Source of the DNA: Psychroserpens jangbogonensis | GTDB taxonomy: Bacteria > Bacteroidota > Bacteroidia > Flavobacteriales > Flavobacteriaceae | Assembly (NCBI RefSeq): GCF_000797465.1 | Contig: NZ_JSWG01000010.1 | Coordinates: forward strand, 1-64,000 | Length of the DNA: 64,000 nt | Direction of reading: 5' to 3' | Part shown: positions 44,233 through 53,797 of the stretch, in pieces | How the letters are laid out: the number at the start of each line of letters is the position of its first letter | Position numbering within the stretch: the stretch's first letter is position 1 | Translations under genes and position numbers: made by a program | Notes under the pieces: generated by a model | Told to the model about the DNA's origin: nothing | Seen by the model: the letters and a program-made list of their open reading frames with translations, nothing else | Databases searched by the model: none

Positions 44233-46686
44233 CTATAGTTTAGGATTTGAAATAAAGAATTTATATAAAAACGGCTGAATTGTAAAAGAGATAAGCATTG
44301 CCGATGTGATACCTATTATAGATACTAAAGCCAAAGAATGAAGTGCAGGGTGCTTTGCGAATAGCAAGACACCAACACCTAATAATGTTGTAATAACAGA
44401 TAAAATAACTGAAGCCCTATACGTAGCAATAGTTTTAATTTTAAGTTGCGATTGTCTTTGTAAACCGTTAGTTATAAAAATACTGTAATCAATACCCAGT
44501 CCAAAAATGAATGTTGAAATTATGATACTAAAAATATTAAATTCCAGTTTAAAAAATCCCATTAAACCAAGTGTTAATAGCCATGTTGCTAATATCGGTA
44601 TTATTGTAACCAGCGTAAGCCTTATATTTCTATAAAAGCTTAATAAAAGTAATACAATAAGGACTAAACTATATATAATAAGACTGTTAAAATCATTCTT
44701 TAGATTGCCAAGTAGCTCTTCATTCATATTCTGCCTATCAATAACCACTATGTTTTCAGAAGCATTAAAAGTGTCTTTTATTGAAGAAATTTGCTCTTCA
44801 TTTATCTTAACAATTGAAGTAACTGTTACTAGATCATTAGTTGTGGATATAAAATCATCAATCGGTATAGCTGTTAGTTTTGAATACTCCTTTATACTAA
44901 GTGTATTGAATTTTTTATCTAAAAGCTCATAAAACGCATTAAAACTAGTAGGCTTAAAACCTAAAGTGCTTCCGCTCTCTATAAGATGTTTCTTAAGTCT
45001 TACCTTTTTATCATTGGTCCAGAAATTTTCCCAATCTCGGATTTGTTTGTTTTGTGTTTTTGATGAACTGACCAAAGCACCAATAGAATTAAAATCTAGA
45101 ATAGAAGCTTCTGATTTAAATATTGAAAGTGTATTCTGAATATCGTCGTTGGTTTGTAATACAGATTCCGTAGTATTACCATAAGCCACGACATAAAGTG
45201 ATTTGGATGAAATATTTATTAAGCTGTCTAATTCTAATTCGGCATTATTTAAGGCTGTCGTGGTATAATTAAGTTGTGATAAATCTTTATTAAATACAAC
45301 CTTATTAAAAGTAAATAAACTTGAAATTAAAAGGACACAAAGTACAGCGGTTAAAATTTTATTCTTGTTGAAGTTATAGCCAGCAATAGTATCAATAAAG
45401 GTCGTTTTAACACTCTTTGTACTTAGTTTGGATTTATACACCTGAGGTATAAAAAGTAGCGCGAAAACAGAAGATCCTATAACGCTGATCGCAGCAAAAA
45501 TACCTAAATCTTGTAATGCTTGGGATTCTATAAATAACAAGCATAAAAAGGCTAAAGCAGTAGTTAAACTGCTCATTATAACAGGTTTGCTGATAGTTAC
45601 GTATAATGATTTTGTGGTTTCTTGACTTCGTATGTGTGTAAGTATATGAAGTGAATAATCTAGAGTAACCCCTAAAAGGACAGCACCAATTCCTAACGAG
45701 ATTGCTGAAATTTCTGTTCTAATAAGACTTAGAATAGCGATTGCTAACAAAGCACCAAATAGGGTAGGAACAAATAAAATTAACGGAATACTTATCTTTT
45801 TATAAAAGAAAATAAATAGTAGTAGTAAAATAGTCAAGGCAATGCTCAAAGTATATTTAATATCTGTTTTTATTTGCTCAGCATTAGCAACAGCAATTAA
45901 AGGACCACCAAAATAGGTACTTCTTACTTTAGTTTTATAATCACTATTTAAATCGTTTTGTAATTGGTATATTTTTTTCGAAAAAGAGTCATTTTTTTTT
46001 GTGTTTCCAGTATCAAATTTAGGAGTAATGAATAGCAGAATATGTTTTTCATCTTTATGTACGAGGAACCCATCTTTTAGTTTAAAATCATCTACCAAGC
46101 CTAATTGATTGAGTTGTTTTAATCCCAGAAATGACAAGCCTAAAGGATCTTTAACTATACTGTTTTTGGCAATAAATCCAGAAGGCGAGACAAGCGTTTT
46201 ATAATTATTTTTTGTAATGGTTTCAATCGAGTCTTTATTGATTTTAGATTCGATTATTTCATAATCACTTTCAGATAAAAAGAGAGGTAAATTGTTATAA
46301 ACAAAGTCAATTGTTTCTAAAGCATCTTCGTCTTCAATTTTACCTTTAATAGACGTAATGTAATCAGAATAGTTGTTAGAAATACTATCTGTAAATGCAG
46401 TGGCATAATCAATTAAATCTTCAAATTCTCCGTCTTCCTCTAAGCTGAAATTTACAATGATTTTATCAGAGAAGTTAATGTTCTTCAGTACCCTGTGTAA
46501 TTTCTCATTTTCTTCATTGGCAGGAATCAATTTCGAGATATCTTCATCGAATTTTAGACCTGAAGCAATCCATAATAAGGTTCCTGTTATTGCTAGACTA
46601 ATTATAAAAAAATAGATTCTTTTATCGGCTATAGATTTATATATGTTCCAAAAAAAATCACCCATTTGCAGTTTTTTTGTTTGCAA
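44233..46686 (-). CDS. MMPL-family RND exporter of the pigment cluster
   Basis: 817 residues in two similar halves of six membrane helices, each after a large periplasmic domain. GAVLLGVTLDYSLHILTHI in the first half and IFGLGIDYSIFITNGLQRQ in the second carry the Asp-Tyr motif of proton relay in MMPL/HAE3 transporters. Such exporters accompany aryl-polyene clusters and probably move the lipid-linked pigment towards the outer membrane with the LolA-like protein. Its start overlaps the GT2 gene by 29 bases. Confidence 0.9.
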   Translation of the reverse strand: MQTKKLQMGDFFWNIYKSIADKRIYFFIISLAITGTLLWIASGLKFDEDISKLIPANEENEKLHRVLKNINFSDKIIVNFSLEEDGEFEDLIDYATAFTDSISNNYSDYITSIKGKIEDEDALETIDFVYNNLPLFLSESDYEIIESKINKDSIETITKNNYKTLVSPSGFIAKNSIVKDPLGLSFLGLKQLNQLGLVDDFKLKDGFLVHKDEKHILLFITPKFDTGNTKKNDSFSKKIYQLQNDLNSDYKTKVRSTYFGGPLIAVANAEQIKTDIKYTLSIALTILLLLFIFFYKKISIPLILFVPTLFGALLAIAILSLIRTEISAISLGIGAVLLGVTLDYSLHILTHIRSQETTKSLYVTISKPVIMSSLTTALAFLCLLFIESQALQDLGIFAAISVIGSSVFALLFIPQVYKSKLSTKSVKTTFIDTIAGYNFNKNKILTAVLCVLLISSLFTFNKVVFNKDLSQLNYTTTALNNAELELDSLINISSKSLYVVAYGNTTESVLQTNDDIQNTLSIFKSEASILDFNSIGALVSSSKTQNKQIRDWENFWTNDKKVRLKKHLIESGSTLGFKPTSFNAFYELLDKKFNTLSIKEYSKLTAIPIDDFISTTNDLVTVTSIVKINEEQISSIKDTFNASENIVVIDRQNMNEELLGNLKNDFNSLIIYSLVLIVLLLLSFYRNIRLTLVTIIPILATWLLTLGLMGFFKLEFNIFSIIISTFIFGLGIDYSIFITNGLQRQSQLKIKTIATYRASVILSVITTLLGVGVLLFAKHPALHSLALVSIIGITSAMLISFTIQPFLYKFFISNPKL

Positions 46687-47851
46687 TTGAAAACACTAAA
46701 TAACCTAATAAACCAAATACTAAGGCACCTAGAGTTGAAAGTGTTATACTGCCTATGAGATACGTTTTTAAATGCTGTGTAATTTCAAAGTTTTCACTAA
46801 TTGTTTCTATAGAATAATTGGCCTCAGTTCCTAACATAAGATTACCAACTTGAATACTAAAAAAAAGTATAAAAGGTATAAAAGGAGGAAAGCTTATATT
46901 AGAAAAAGCAAAAGCGATGACTATATTGAGTCGAAATAAAACAGCCAAAAAAAGTACAATTACAGTTTGAAAACCCCAAAGTGGCGACAAGCCAATAAAA
47001 ATTCCTAAAGCAATGGATAAGGCCTTCTTTTTTGGAGAATCCTGATTTCTCAATACATCTTCAACTAAAAATCGTTTAATTCTTTTTTTTTTAAACCTAC
47101 GATATAAATTTCGAGGTGTTATGTAAAATAGACGAACCAAAAGAAACCAAGTATATAGAACAACCATTCGAGAAATATCCATAAACGGCCTAAAGTGCGA
47201 TACGCGTTCTTCAGGATCATATAAAACATTAATTGGTACATGTTTCATTTCAGTTCCATTCCAAAAGGATTTGACAATAGCCTCAATTTCGAATTCAAAT
47301 TTTTTGGTCGATTTCATAAACCTTATCCCATCCATTTCCTTAATAGGATATAGCCTAAAACCAGATTGCGAGTCATTTAATCGTAAGCCGGTAGCTGCAT
47401 ACATCCAAAACGTAGAAACTCGATTTCCTTTTGCACTTTTTGCAAAAACATCGGCTTCATTCATATTACGATCGCCTATAATAAGAATGTTTTTGTTTTC
47501 TGAAACTAGTAGCGCATCAATAAAATTTGGAATATCCTTTGGGAAGTGTTGCCCATCTGTATCTAAAGTAATGGCATACTCATACCCAAGTGAAATAGCA
47601 TGTTTAAATCCTATTTTTAAGGCTGTTCCTTTTCCTGTATTCCCAGGTTTATGTATTTGTTCAATGTTCGGATATTCATTAAGAATAGCTGAGGTGCTAT
47701 CTGTAGAACCATCACTTACAACAATAAGATCTGCGGTAAGTTCTAAGATACCATCAATAACACGCCTCAGAGTTTTATGGTTGTTATATGTCGGAATGAT
47801 GACACAGCACTTTAGCTGTTTCATTTTAGATTGAATTGTTCCTTCTGACAT
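46658..47851 (-). CDS. Glycosyltransferase family 2 fused to DUF2062
   Basis: 397 residues. GT2 domain (about 12-235): CVIIPTYNNHKTLRRVID, VVSDGSTDST, DXD-type TLDTDGQHFPKD. C-terminal DUF2062 membrane domain (about 265-390) with IALGIFIGLSPLWGFQT and FSNISFPPFIPF. The transferase probably glycosylates the pigment or a lipid carrier at the inner membrane. Alternative start at the tenth codon (MKQLKCC) is possible. Confidence 0.88.
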   Translation of the reverse strand: MSEGTIQSKMKQLKCCVIIPTYNNHKTLRRVIDGILELTADLIVVSDGSTDSTSAILNEYPNIEQIHKPGNTGKGTALKIGFKHAISLGYEYAITLDTDGQHFPKDIPNFIDALLVSENKNILIIGDRNMNEADVFAKSAKGNRVSTFWMYAATGLRLNDSQSGFRLYPIKEMDGIRFMKSTKKFEFEIEAIVKSFWNGTEMKHVPINVLYDPEERVSHFRPFMDISRMVVLYTWFLLVRLFYITPRNLYRRFKKKRIKRFLVEDVLRNQDSPKKKALSIALGIFIGLSPLWGFQTVIVLFLAVLFRLNIVIAFAFSNISFPPFIPFILFFSIQVGNLMLGTEANYSIETISENFEITQHLKTYLIGSITLSTLGALVFGLLGYLVFSIANKKTANG

Positions 47852-47871
47852 ATTATAAATTTACTCTTGCG

Positions 47872-48252
47872 CTATTGATTAGGATGTTTTACAAAAGTAA
47901 CATTACATTTTAAAATAGAACGACCGTCTCTAAAAGAAGTATGGTTTTTTATTTTGAATCCTTCGGCTTGAGGACTTATCTCGATAGTAAAGGTTAAAAT
48001 ATTTTCAATAGTTGGATCCACTACGGTTAAAAATTTCACATGAGATAAGCGCTGCATAAGAAGTGTTTCTCCTAAATGGATTTCAAGACAGTTTTTTAAT
48101 ATTTGAAGCATTGCAACACCTGGGGTTACTGGGTTTTTAGGAAAATGACCCTCAAATATTCGGTGTTCCTCATTGATTTTTACTAAGGCTATAACGGTTT
48201 GGTCGTCTTCACTTTTTAAATCTAAAACTTCATAAAAATCATCTAATAACAT
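47872..48252 (-). CDS. Hotdog-fold 3-hydroxyacyl-ACP dehydratase (FabZ/FabA-like)
   Basis: 126 residues. HRIFEGHFPKNPVTPGVAML is the active-site block of FabZ-type dehydratases (His and the PGV turn). Removes water from 3-hydroxyacyl-ACP to give the trans double bonds of the polyene. Partner of a second hotdog protein at 55380. Confidence 0.88.
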   Translation of the reverse strand: MLLDDFYEVLDLKSEDDQTVIALVKINEEHRIFEGHFPKNPVTPGVAMLQILKNCLEIHLGETLLMQRLSHVKFLTVVDPTIENILTFTIEISPQAEGFKIKNHTSFRDGRSILKCNVTFVKHPNQ

Positions 48253-48257
48253 GGCAA

Positions 48258-48890
48258 TTAATGTTTAAAAGTATCGTCTGAAATTTTAGTGTTTAATTGT
48301 TTGTTTTTAAAGATAATGAGCGTAAAATCATCATTTGGCTCAATCAATTTAATTTCTTCAACTTCAGTTGATATTTTGGAAAACTTTAATTCAAATTTTG
48401 CAATGAATCGTCTTAGCTTTTTTTCCTTCGGAATAAATTCTACTTGATAACCAGTTTCAGTTTTAAAATATGAGATATCAAATTGTTCGTCATCAAACAT
48501 ATCGCCTTTGATACTGTTAACGATAAGAGAGTTTAAGCTTTTAAAAAGTTTATTAGATTTTAAATTGAGTGTTTCTTTTTTACCCTCATTAGTTACATAG
48601 AGCTTATCACTTTTAAATAACGCAGTATTTTTATAAGGTTCTGTATATTCCCATTTCACCAAATTGGGCGATTTAAATGCCAATTTTCCTTCAGAAACAA
48701 TAGCGTTATCCATAATGCTAAGGTGTTTCTCTTGCGTAAAGTCACTCAATATACTTTGTGTGCTATTCGCTTTATTAATCACTTTTGTTTTTAAGTTTTT
48801 CTGCTCATTAATGCTTAATTCAACTTGAGCATTCATTGATGAAAGGCTAAAAATATACAAAAGTAATATGTGGTAATATTTAAATCTCAT
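48258..48890 (-). CDS. LolA-family outer-membrane carrier protein of the pigment cluster
   Basis: 210 residues with signal peptide (LLLYIFSLSSMNAQ) and the LolA-like half-barrel (STQSILSDFTQEKHLSIMDNAIVSEGKLAFKSPNLVKWEY). LolA normally shuttles lipoproteins; copies inside aryl-polyene clusters are thought to carry the lipidated pigment across the periplasm. Its start overlaps the deacetylase gene by 11 bases. Confidence 0.87.
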   Translation of the reverse strand: MRFKYYHILLLYIFSLSSMNAQVELSINEQKNLKTKVINKANSTQSILSDFTQEKHLSIMDNAIVSEGKLAFKSPNLVKWEYTEPYKNTALFKSDKLYVTNEGKKETLNLKSNKLFKSLNSLIVNSIKGDMFDDEQFDISYFKTETGYQVEFIPKEKKLRRFIAKFELKFSKISTEVEEIKLIEPNDDFTLIIFKNKQLNTKISDDTFKH

Positions 48891-49647
48891 TTAGTAATTC
48901 ATTTACTGTAACAGCTTCAAATTGATGCTGTTTTAGGTGAAGCAATAAACGTTCCAATATATACAAGGTATTTGGTTGTGTATCGTGAAGCAAGATAATA
49001 CCACCTGGTGAAAGATGCTTTATAATTCGTTTTAAAACTAAATCTTTATTTTTTAATGCTGTATCAAAAGATCGATTGCTCCATCCTATAACTCTGTGTT
49101 CTGTCTCTTTTATCGCTTTAGCAATATTAGGTGTAGTGACACCAAAAGGTGGTCTAAATAGACTTGGAGTGTCATTTGTAAGTTCTTTTATAATCGCATC
49201 TGTTTTTTGGATTTCTTCTAGCCATTTTGAAACAGATGAAAAATCGATAAAATTACCATGGGAATACGAATGATTTCCAATAGAATGTCCTCTTGCTGAG
49301 ATTTCTTTTAAAACTTCTGGATTGGATTTAATATGTTTTCCAATACAGAAAAAAGTGGCTTTAGTATGAAAACGATCTAAAAGATCTAAAATAGAATAGG
49401 TGAACTCTGGATGTGGACCATCATCGAATGTAATAGCTATTTTATTTGAGGTCAATGATTTGTTAGACGTAAATGAAGTTAGAAAGAAATTACAAGGCAT
49501 AGAAAAAGAACCTATAATTGTTGCTAATAGCCAAAGTGTAATAGGTGCAGAAATCCAAAACCAAGAAATACTAAACAACATACAACAAGCTACAATAACA
49601 AGTGTTGCTGAGCTAGTAGTAATAGTTATGGTCTTGAAATTTAGCAT
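48880..49647 (-). CDS. Polysaccharide deacetylase (NodB-type)
   Basis: 255 residues: an N-terminal hydrophobic pair of helices (about 8-50), then the NodB domain with AITFDDGPHPEFT (metal Asp), GNHSYSHG (metal His pair), RPPFG and ILLHDTQP. It would hydrolyse acyl or acetyl groups from a saccharide outside the cytoplasm. Its presence in the cluster beside a GT2 suggests a sugar-bearing product (inference). Confidence 0.9.
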   Translation of the reverse strand: MLNFKTITITTSSATLVIVACCMLFSISWFWISAPITLWLLATIIGSFSMPCNFFLTSFTSNKSLTSNKIAITFDDGPHPEFTYSILDLLDRFHTKATFFCIGKHIKSNPEVLKEISARGHSIGNHSYSHGNFIDFSSVSKWLEEIQKTDAIIKELTNDTPSLFRPPFGVTTPNIAKAIKETEHRVIGWSNRSFDTALKNKDLVLKRIIKHLSPGGIILLHDTQPNTLYILERLLLHLKQHQFEAVTVNELLNEI

Positions 49648-50666
49648 GTTTTAAGTAAAATAAAACTATGATCTTTACCTTTAAATTGATTGTAAAGTAA
49701 AACAGTTTTAATGGATTTGTTTTGTCTTGAATTTTTCAGAACGTCTTTTGGGATGTGTTGTTTTTGAAGCACCTTAGTTCCTAGCCAAAATGCAAACGCA
49801 GAAGCTGTGTGAAACTCACCTATCAAGTGTTTGTATTCAATTTGAACGGCATGAGGAAATAGGGAAGTAGCAGTAAGTTCATAATACGCATCATAAGCAT
49901 CACCATTATTACCAAGTATAATAGCATCAATGGAATTGGCATCCATATCATTGACTGCTAAAAAAGCTTCTAATTTTAGAATTATTTCTTCTTTTGATGC
50001 TTCAAGTATTGTGGTTATAGCTTGTAATTTGATAGCATTTACTTTCTTTTCAGAAGATAACACAGCAAATGTAGCTCCTTCACTAAAAGGGACTTTGATG
50101 CCTTTACTTTCCTTGGCTTCCATCATTTGGACATATTCCACAAATTCAGTACCCAATTCATCAACACCACCTACTAAAATATGCTTTGCTTCCTGTTGTT
50201 GTATTAGTAATTGGGCATCTATTAAAGTAGATTCAAAAGATAAATTCCCATGTGTATATGTGTTGTTAAAAGCATTGCATTTTAATCCTAATGCTATTTG
50301 TGCACAAACAGTATTATGGGTAGATTGAATAAAGGAAGTCGGAGTAAGATAGGCTTCATTATTTGTGATGATACTGTTTAAAAACTTTTCTGTATCTGTA
50401 ATACAACCCATTCCAGTACCCGTAATAATCGCATCTGGTTGATTTAATTCAGCAATTTGTAAAGCCTTATTTGCTGTGACAACCCCCATTTTTACTGCTG
50501 TCTGCATTCGTCTCGCTGCAATAGGAGCTATAAAATCTTTAAAATTTGGATAGATGGCTTGTGTTTTCTTTGTATTGTGTGCAATGACATCTAATAAGAA
50601 ATCTTCAGAAGCAAATGTATTTTGAGCTGAAATTGAAACTGCGCTATGTATATAACAGTTTCTCAT
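49641..50666 (-). CDS. Ketosynthase-like chain-length-factor protein lacking the catalytic Cys
   Basis: 341 residues of thiolase fold, with TPTSFIQSTHNTVCAQIALGL and GVDELGTEF blocks. At the place of the active Cys the sequence reads AFNNTYTHGNLSFES, with no cysteine, so it is probably the chain-length-factor partner of a true KS. It overlaps the FabF-like gene by 4 bases and the deacetylase gene by 7, tight operon packing. Confidence 0.82.
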   Translation of the reverse strand: MRNCYIHSAVSISAQNTFASEDFLLDVIAHNTKKTQAIYPNFKDFIAPIAARRMQTAVKMGVVTANKALQIAELNQPDAIITGTGMGCITDTEKFLNSIITNNEAYLTPTSFIQSTHNTVCAQIALGLKCNAFNNTYTHGNLSFESTLIDAQLLIQQQEAKHILVGGVDELGTEFVEYVQMMEAKESKGIKVPFSEGATFAVLSSEKKVNAIKLQAITTILEASKEEIILKLEAFLAVNDMDANSIDAIILGNNGDAYDAYYELTATSLFPHAVQIEYKHLIGEFHTASAFAFWLGTKVLQKQHIPKDVLKNSRQNKSIKTVLLYNQFKGKDHSFILLKTC

Positions 50667-51886
50667 TCTTTTGATAAGATTAAAGTTGAACAGTTGCCGC
50701 CAAAACCAAAAGAGTTTGATAGCACATAGTTAATAGGTTTCTTTTTAATTTCCGTAGTAGGTGTTAAACCCGTTTCATTGATTTTTGATTTAAAATTCAA
50801 ATTAGGGAATACGGTTTGTGCTTGTAAAGCCAAAATAGAAAATACAGCTTCCACAGCACCAGATGCTGCTAAAGTATGCCCTGTATAAGCTTTCGTAGAA
50901 CTAAAGTCAGGTATATCATCTCCAAAAACCCGTTTTATGGCTATACTTTCGGTAAGGTCATTATTTGGTGTAGCCGTTCCATGTGCATTTATATAATCAA
51001 TTTGAGCTGGCTTTAGATGCGCAAAATCTAATGCTTTTTGCATTGCTAAGTATGCTCCTTGACCATTTTCTGATGTTGCTGTTTGATGAAATGCATCATT
51101 GGTATTGGCATAGCCTGAAATGTAAGCGATAATGGATTTGTTTTCTTTCTTAGCAATAGTCTCAGATTCTAAAACAAGATACGCTGCTCCTTCTCCTAAA
51201 TTGAGTCCTTTTCTATGCTCATCAAAAGGTGTACAAACTTCGTCGGATAAAATCATTAAGGTTTTGAAACCATTAATTGTGAATTTTGTAAGGGCATCTG
51301 TTCCTCCTACAATCACTCGATCTAATTTGCCTGCTTTGATAAGTCGCGCTCCTAACATTATAGCATTTGTAGACGAAGAACAAGCTGTGCTAATTGTAGT
51401 TGAAAATTCAGTAATACCAAGTTGCTTAGCAATTTTTTTGGTGCTATCACCAGCATGATGGCTAGAAATATATTTCTGACTTTCAGAAGATGTTTTAAAT
51501 GTTTTTAAATGTTGTTCTGTTTTGTCCATTCCACCAACAGTTGTTGAAGAAATAAGACCAGTTTTATAGCTGTTAATACCTGTGATTTTAGCATTTTTAA
51601 GTGCTTCTTTAGCAGCAAATAAACCTAATAAAGATGTCCTGGTAAAATTATTGTCATCCGATAACTGTTGTTGAGAGATCAATTCATCATTGGAAAAGGC
51701 AACCTCGCCAACTCTTATTTGATCTGCATGTACAGTATTAATTTTTGAAATAGAGCCAATACCACTTTTAGAAGCTAAGAGTGCTTCCATATTTTCTTGG
51801 ACAGAATTGCCAATCGCAGAAATAATTCCCATTCCTGTAACAGCAACGCGTGGTGCAGTATCTTTATTTGTTGGTTCGTTCGGCAA
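50663..51886 (-). CDS. FabF-like beta-ketoacyl-ACP synthase
   Basis: 407 residues with the complete KS triad: C169 in ISTACSSSTNAIML, His in NAHGTATPNND, His in GHTLAASG. Extends the growing polyene by malonyl-ACP condensation, probably as a heterodimer with the Cys-less protein of the next gene. Starts within the ACP gene (23-base overlap). Confidence 0.92.
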   Translation of the reverse strand: MPNEPTNKDTAPRVAVTGMGIISAIGNSVQENMEALLASKSGIGSISKINTVHADQIRVGEVAFSNDELISQQQLSDDNNFTRTSLLGLFAAKEALKNAKITGINSYKTGLISSTTVGGMDKTEQHLKTFKTSSESQKYISSHHAGDSTKKIAKQLGITEFSTTISTACSSSTNAIMLGARLIKAGKLDRVIVGGTDALTKFTINGFKTLMILSDEVCTPFDEHRKGLNLGEGAAYLVLESETIAKKENKSIIAYISGYANTNDAFHQTATSENGQGAYLAMQKALDFAHLKPAQIDYINAHGTATPNNDLTESIAIKRVFGDDIPDFSSTKAYTGHTLAASGAVEAVFSILALQAQTVFPNLNFKSKINETGLTPTTEIKKKPINYVLSNSFGFGGNCSTLILSKE

Positions 51887-52127
51887 TATAGTCAGCTAAA
51901 ACTGTGATTGACTTAAAGACTTCTTGACCTTCCTTAGGATCTGTAAGTTGAATACCATAATCCTTATCTAACATCACAATAAGTTCTAATGCATCAATAG
52001 AATCTAAACATAATCCATCACCAAAAAGTGCATCATCATCCTTAATGTCACTTACAGAGAGTTCTTCAAGATTTAATTGTTCTATGATTTTCTCTTTCAA
52101 TTCTTCTCTCAGTTCTTTTACTTGCAT
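51864..52127 (-). CDS. Acyl carrier protein
   Basis: 87 residues; phosphopantetheine attachment at S43 in GDGLCLDSIDALELIVML. Carries the growing chain for the cluster's KS, FabG and dehydratase. Overlaps KS and KS-like neighbours. Confidence 0.93.
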   Translation of the reverse strand: MQVKELREELKEKIIEQLNLEELSVSDIKDDDALFGDGLCLDSIDALELIVMLDKDYGIQLTDPKEGQEVFKSITVLADYIAERTNK

Positions 52128-52729
52128 AGATATAGTTCTTTTATATTTTTTATAGAATGATTAAATGTACCATGATCTTCTACTAAATAGAGAAAAGCAT
52201 CGTAATTAGAGTCGTCAAAATCAACCCAACCACAAAGTGCTTTATTAGCTTTCTTTGTTTTTAAAAGGTGTTCAGTTTGTACCCATAAACAGTCTGGGTT
52301 AAAGTTGTCAAATATAAAAAAACTATTTTCAGAAAATAGCTGATGCCTAATACAAATTTCACCGATACAAATGTTTGGTAAGGTATAGACAAATATTGAA
52401 GGACTTGGATAATAATTATCCGTATCCGAAATGGATTCTTGGTGCTTTCTATCTGTATCTAAACTAGACGCTTTATTAGACAATATAATAGCAATATTTT
52501 CTTCGGAATTACTAGTATTTCGTAGAATGATATCTGCGGCAATAAATGCCAGTTTACTTAAATTATCCATCTTAAAGAACTTCGGATACTCTATATGTTG
52601 CGACTTATAAGCCTCTTTTATAAAGGTTGAAAAATCTTCAGTTTCACTTTCAAAAAGAGTGTTTCCATTTAAAGAAATTGTACCATTTCTAATATGTGTA
52701 TAAGATTGTATGTTGAATTTTGAATCCAA
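52118..52729 (-). CDS. KS N-terminal-domain-like protein of the pigment cluster
   Basis: 203 residues resembling the first half of a ketosynthase: KLAFIAADIILRN, ENIAIILSNKASSLDTDRKHQ, PSIFVYTLPNICIGEICIRH. No catalytic Cys or His pair and no second half, so not a working KS. Proteins of this kind recur in aryl-polyene and flexirubin clusters; role unknown, perhaps structural in the KS complex. Confidence 0.7.
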   Translation of the reverse strand: MDSKFNIQSYTHIRNGTISLNGNTLFESETEDFSTFIKEAYKSQHIEYPKFFKMDNLSKLAFIAADIILRNTSNSEENIAIILSNKASSLDTDRKHQESISDTDNYYPSPSIFVYTLPNICIGEICIRHQLFSENSFFIFDNFNPDCLWVQTEHLLKTKKANKALCGWVDFDDSNYDAFLYLVEDHGTFNHSIKNIKELYLCK

Positions 52730-52732
52730 ATG

Positions 52733-53797
52733 TTACATAGTTTTTGAGCAAACCATCATGGTATGATACTCTCCAAGTTGATGATCTTCGTTTAGTGTAA
52801 GGCCAGCTTTTTTAATTAATGTTTCAAAGACATCTGCAGGATACATTTTACTAGTTCCGTTGGCAAGTGCCGTGAAATATAAAGACGTGGCTTCTAATGA
52901 AAAGCGAGCATTATCAAATTTTTGTCGATCTGTAAATGTTTCTATGATGATGAGCTCTGTGTTTTTATTCATGGAAGCAACACAGGTTTTTAGTATAGTA
53001 AGAATTTCATCTTCTGAAAAACAATCTAAAAACTGACTCATCCAAATAAGATCAGCACCTTTTGGTATTTGGGGATTAGGTTTTAACCAATTAATTTCAT
53101 GGCCAGAAACTCTGTTTTCAAAATCGTTATTTTTAATGTTTTCCAAGGCTTTTTTGAGTTGTCCTGGTAAATCGAAAATATTAATAGTAACATCTTTATT
53201 ATAATTAAAACATTGCAAAGCAAACTTCCCAGTATTGCCACCAATATCATAAATAGTCTTTGGGTCGTTTTTAAAGACACGCTTTAAAGCTTCCTCGAAA
53301 ATACCGTCGGAATAATGATGATCGAATTCAAACCACGATTTTTGAACTTCTGGACTTAATTGAGATAAACCATCATAAATAGTATCCCATTCTCCAAAAA
53401 CTTTTAAACCAGAAGGTTTCTGTTCTTTTATGGCATCATTTAAATAAAAAAGGCCTTCATAGCAGACATCATTTGTGAAATTAAGATTGACTTCTACCGT
53501 TTTATTATAGTTTAAGAAATAGCCAGTTTTAGTAAGTTGATATTTTTTTTCAGCATCTTTAATAACGATGTCTGAGCTTTCGGCAATTTCTAATAAAACA
53601 CCAATGCCATAAACGCTAACAGATAGAGCTTTTGATATCTCATTAATTGAAACTCCTCCCTTATCACGATTATCAAAAATGTAATTTAAAACGCCTAATT
53701 TTCTTAAACTTACGGTCGTTTGAAATACAAATGGCGCAAAGGCAATTTTTTGTGCTTGTTCTAGAGCCTCGATAGCTCTAAGTTCTTTTTTTGACAT
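52733..53797 (-). CDS. SAM-dependent methyltransferase with winged-helix dimerisation domain
   Basis: 354 residues: N-terminal winged-helix/dimerisation part (about 1-100, KGGVSINEISKALSVSVYGIGVLLEIA), then the class I fold with the SAM loop TIYDIGGNTGKFALQCF and WMSQFLDCFSEDE. The layout is that of plant-type O-methyltransferases; in an aryl-polyene cluster it would modify the aromatic head (O- or C-methyl), which one is not evident. Confidence 0.85.
   Translation of the reverse strand: MSKKELRAIEALEQAQKIAFAPFVFQTTVSLRKLGVLNYIFDNRDKGGVSINEISKALSVSVYGIGVLLEIAESSDIVIKDAEKKYQLTKTGYFLNYNKTVEVNLNFTNDVCYEGLFYLNDAIKEQKPSGLKVFGEWDTIYDGLSQLSPEVQKSWFEFDHHYSDGIFEEALKRVFKNDPKTIYDIGGNTGKFALQCFNYNKDVTINIFDLPGQLKKALENIKNNDFENRVSGHEINWLKPNPQIPKGADLIWMSQFLDCFSEDEILTILKTCVASMNKNTELIIIETFTDRQKFDNARFSLEATSLYFTALANGTSKMYPADVFETLIKKAGLTLNEDHQLGEYHTMMVCSKTM

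Noticed and set aside
47271-47834. 187-codon open frame on the plus strand
   Set aside because: It lies antisense to the GT2-DUF2062 gene, whose motifs are clear; the antisense protein has no recognisable domain.
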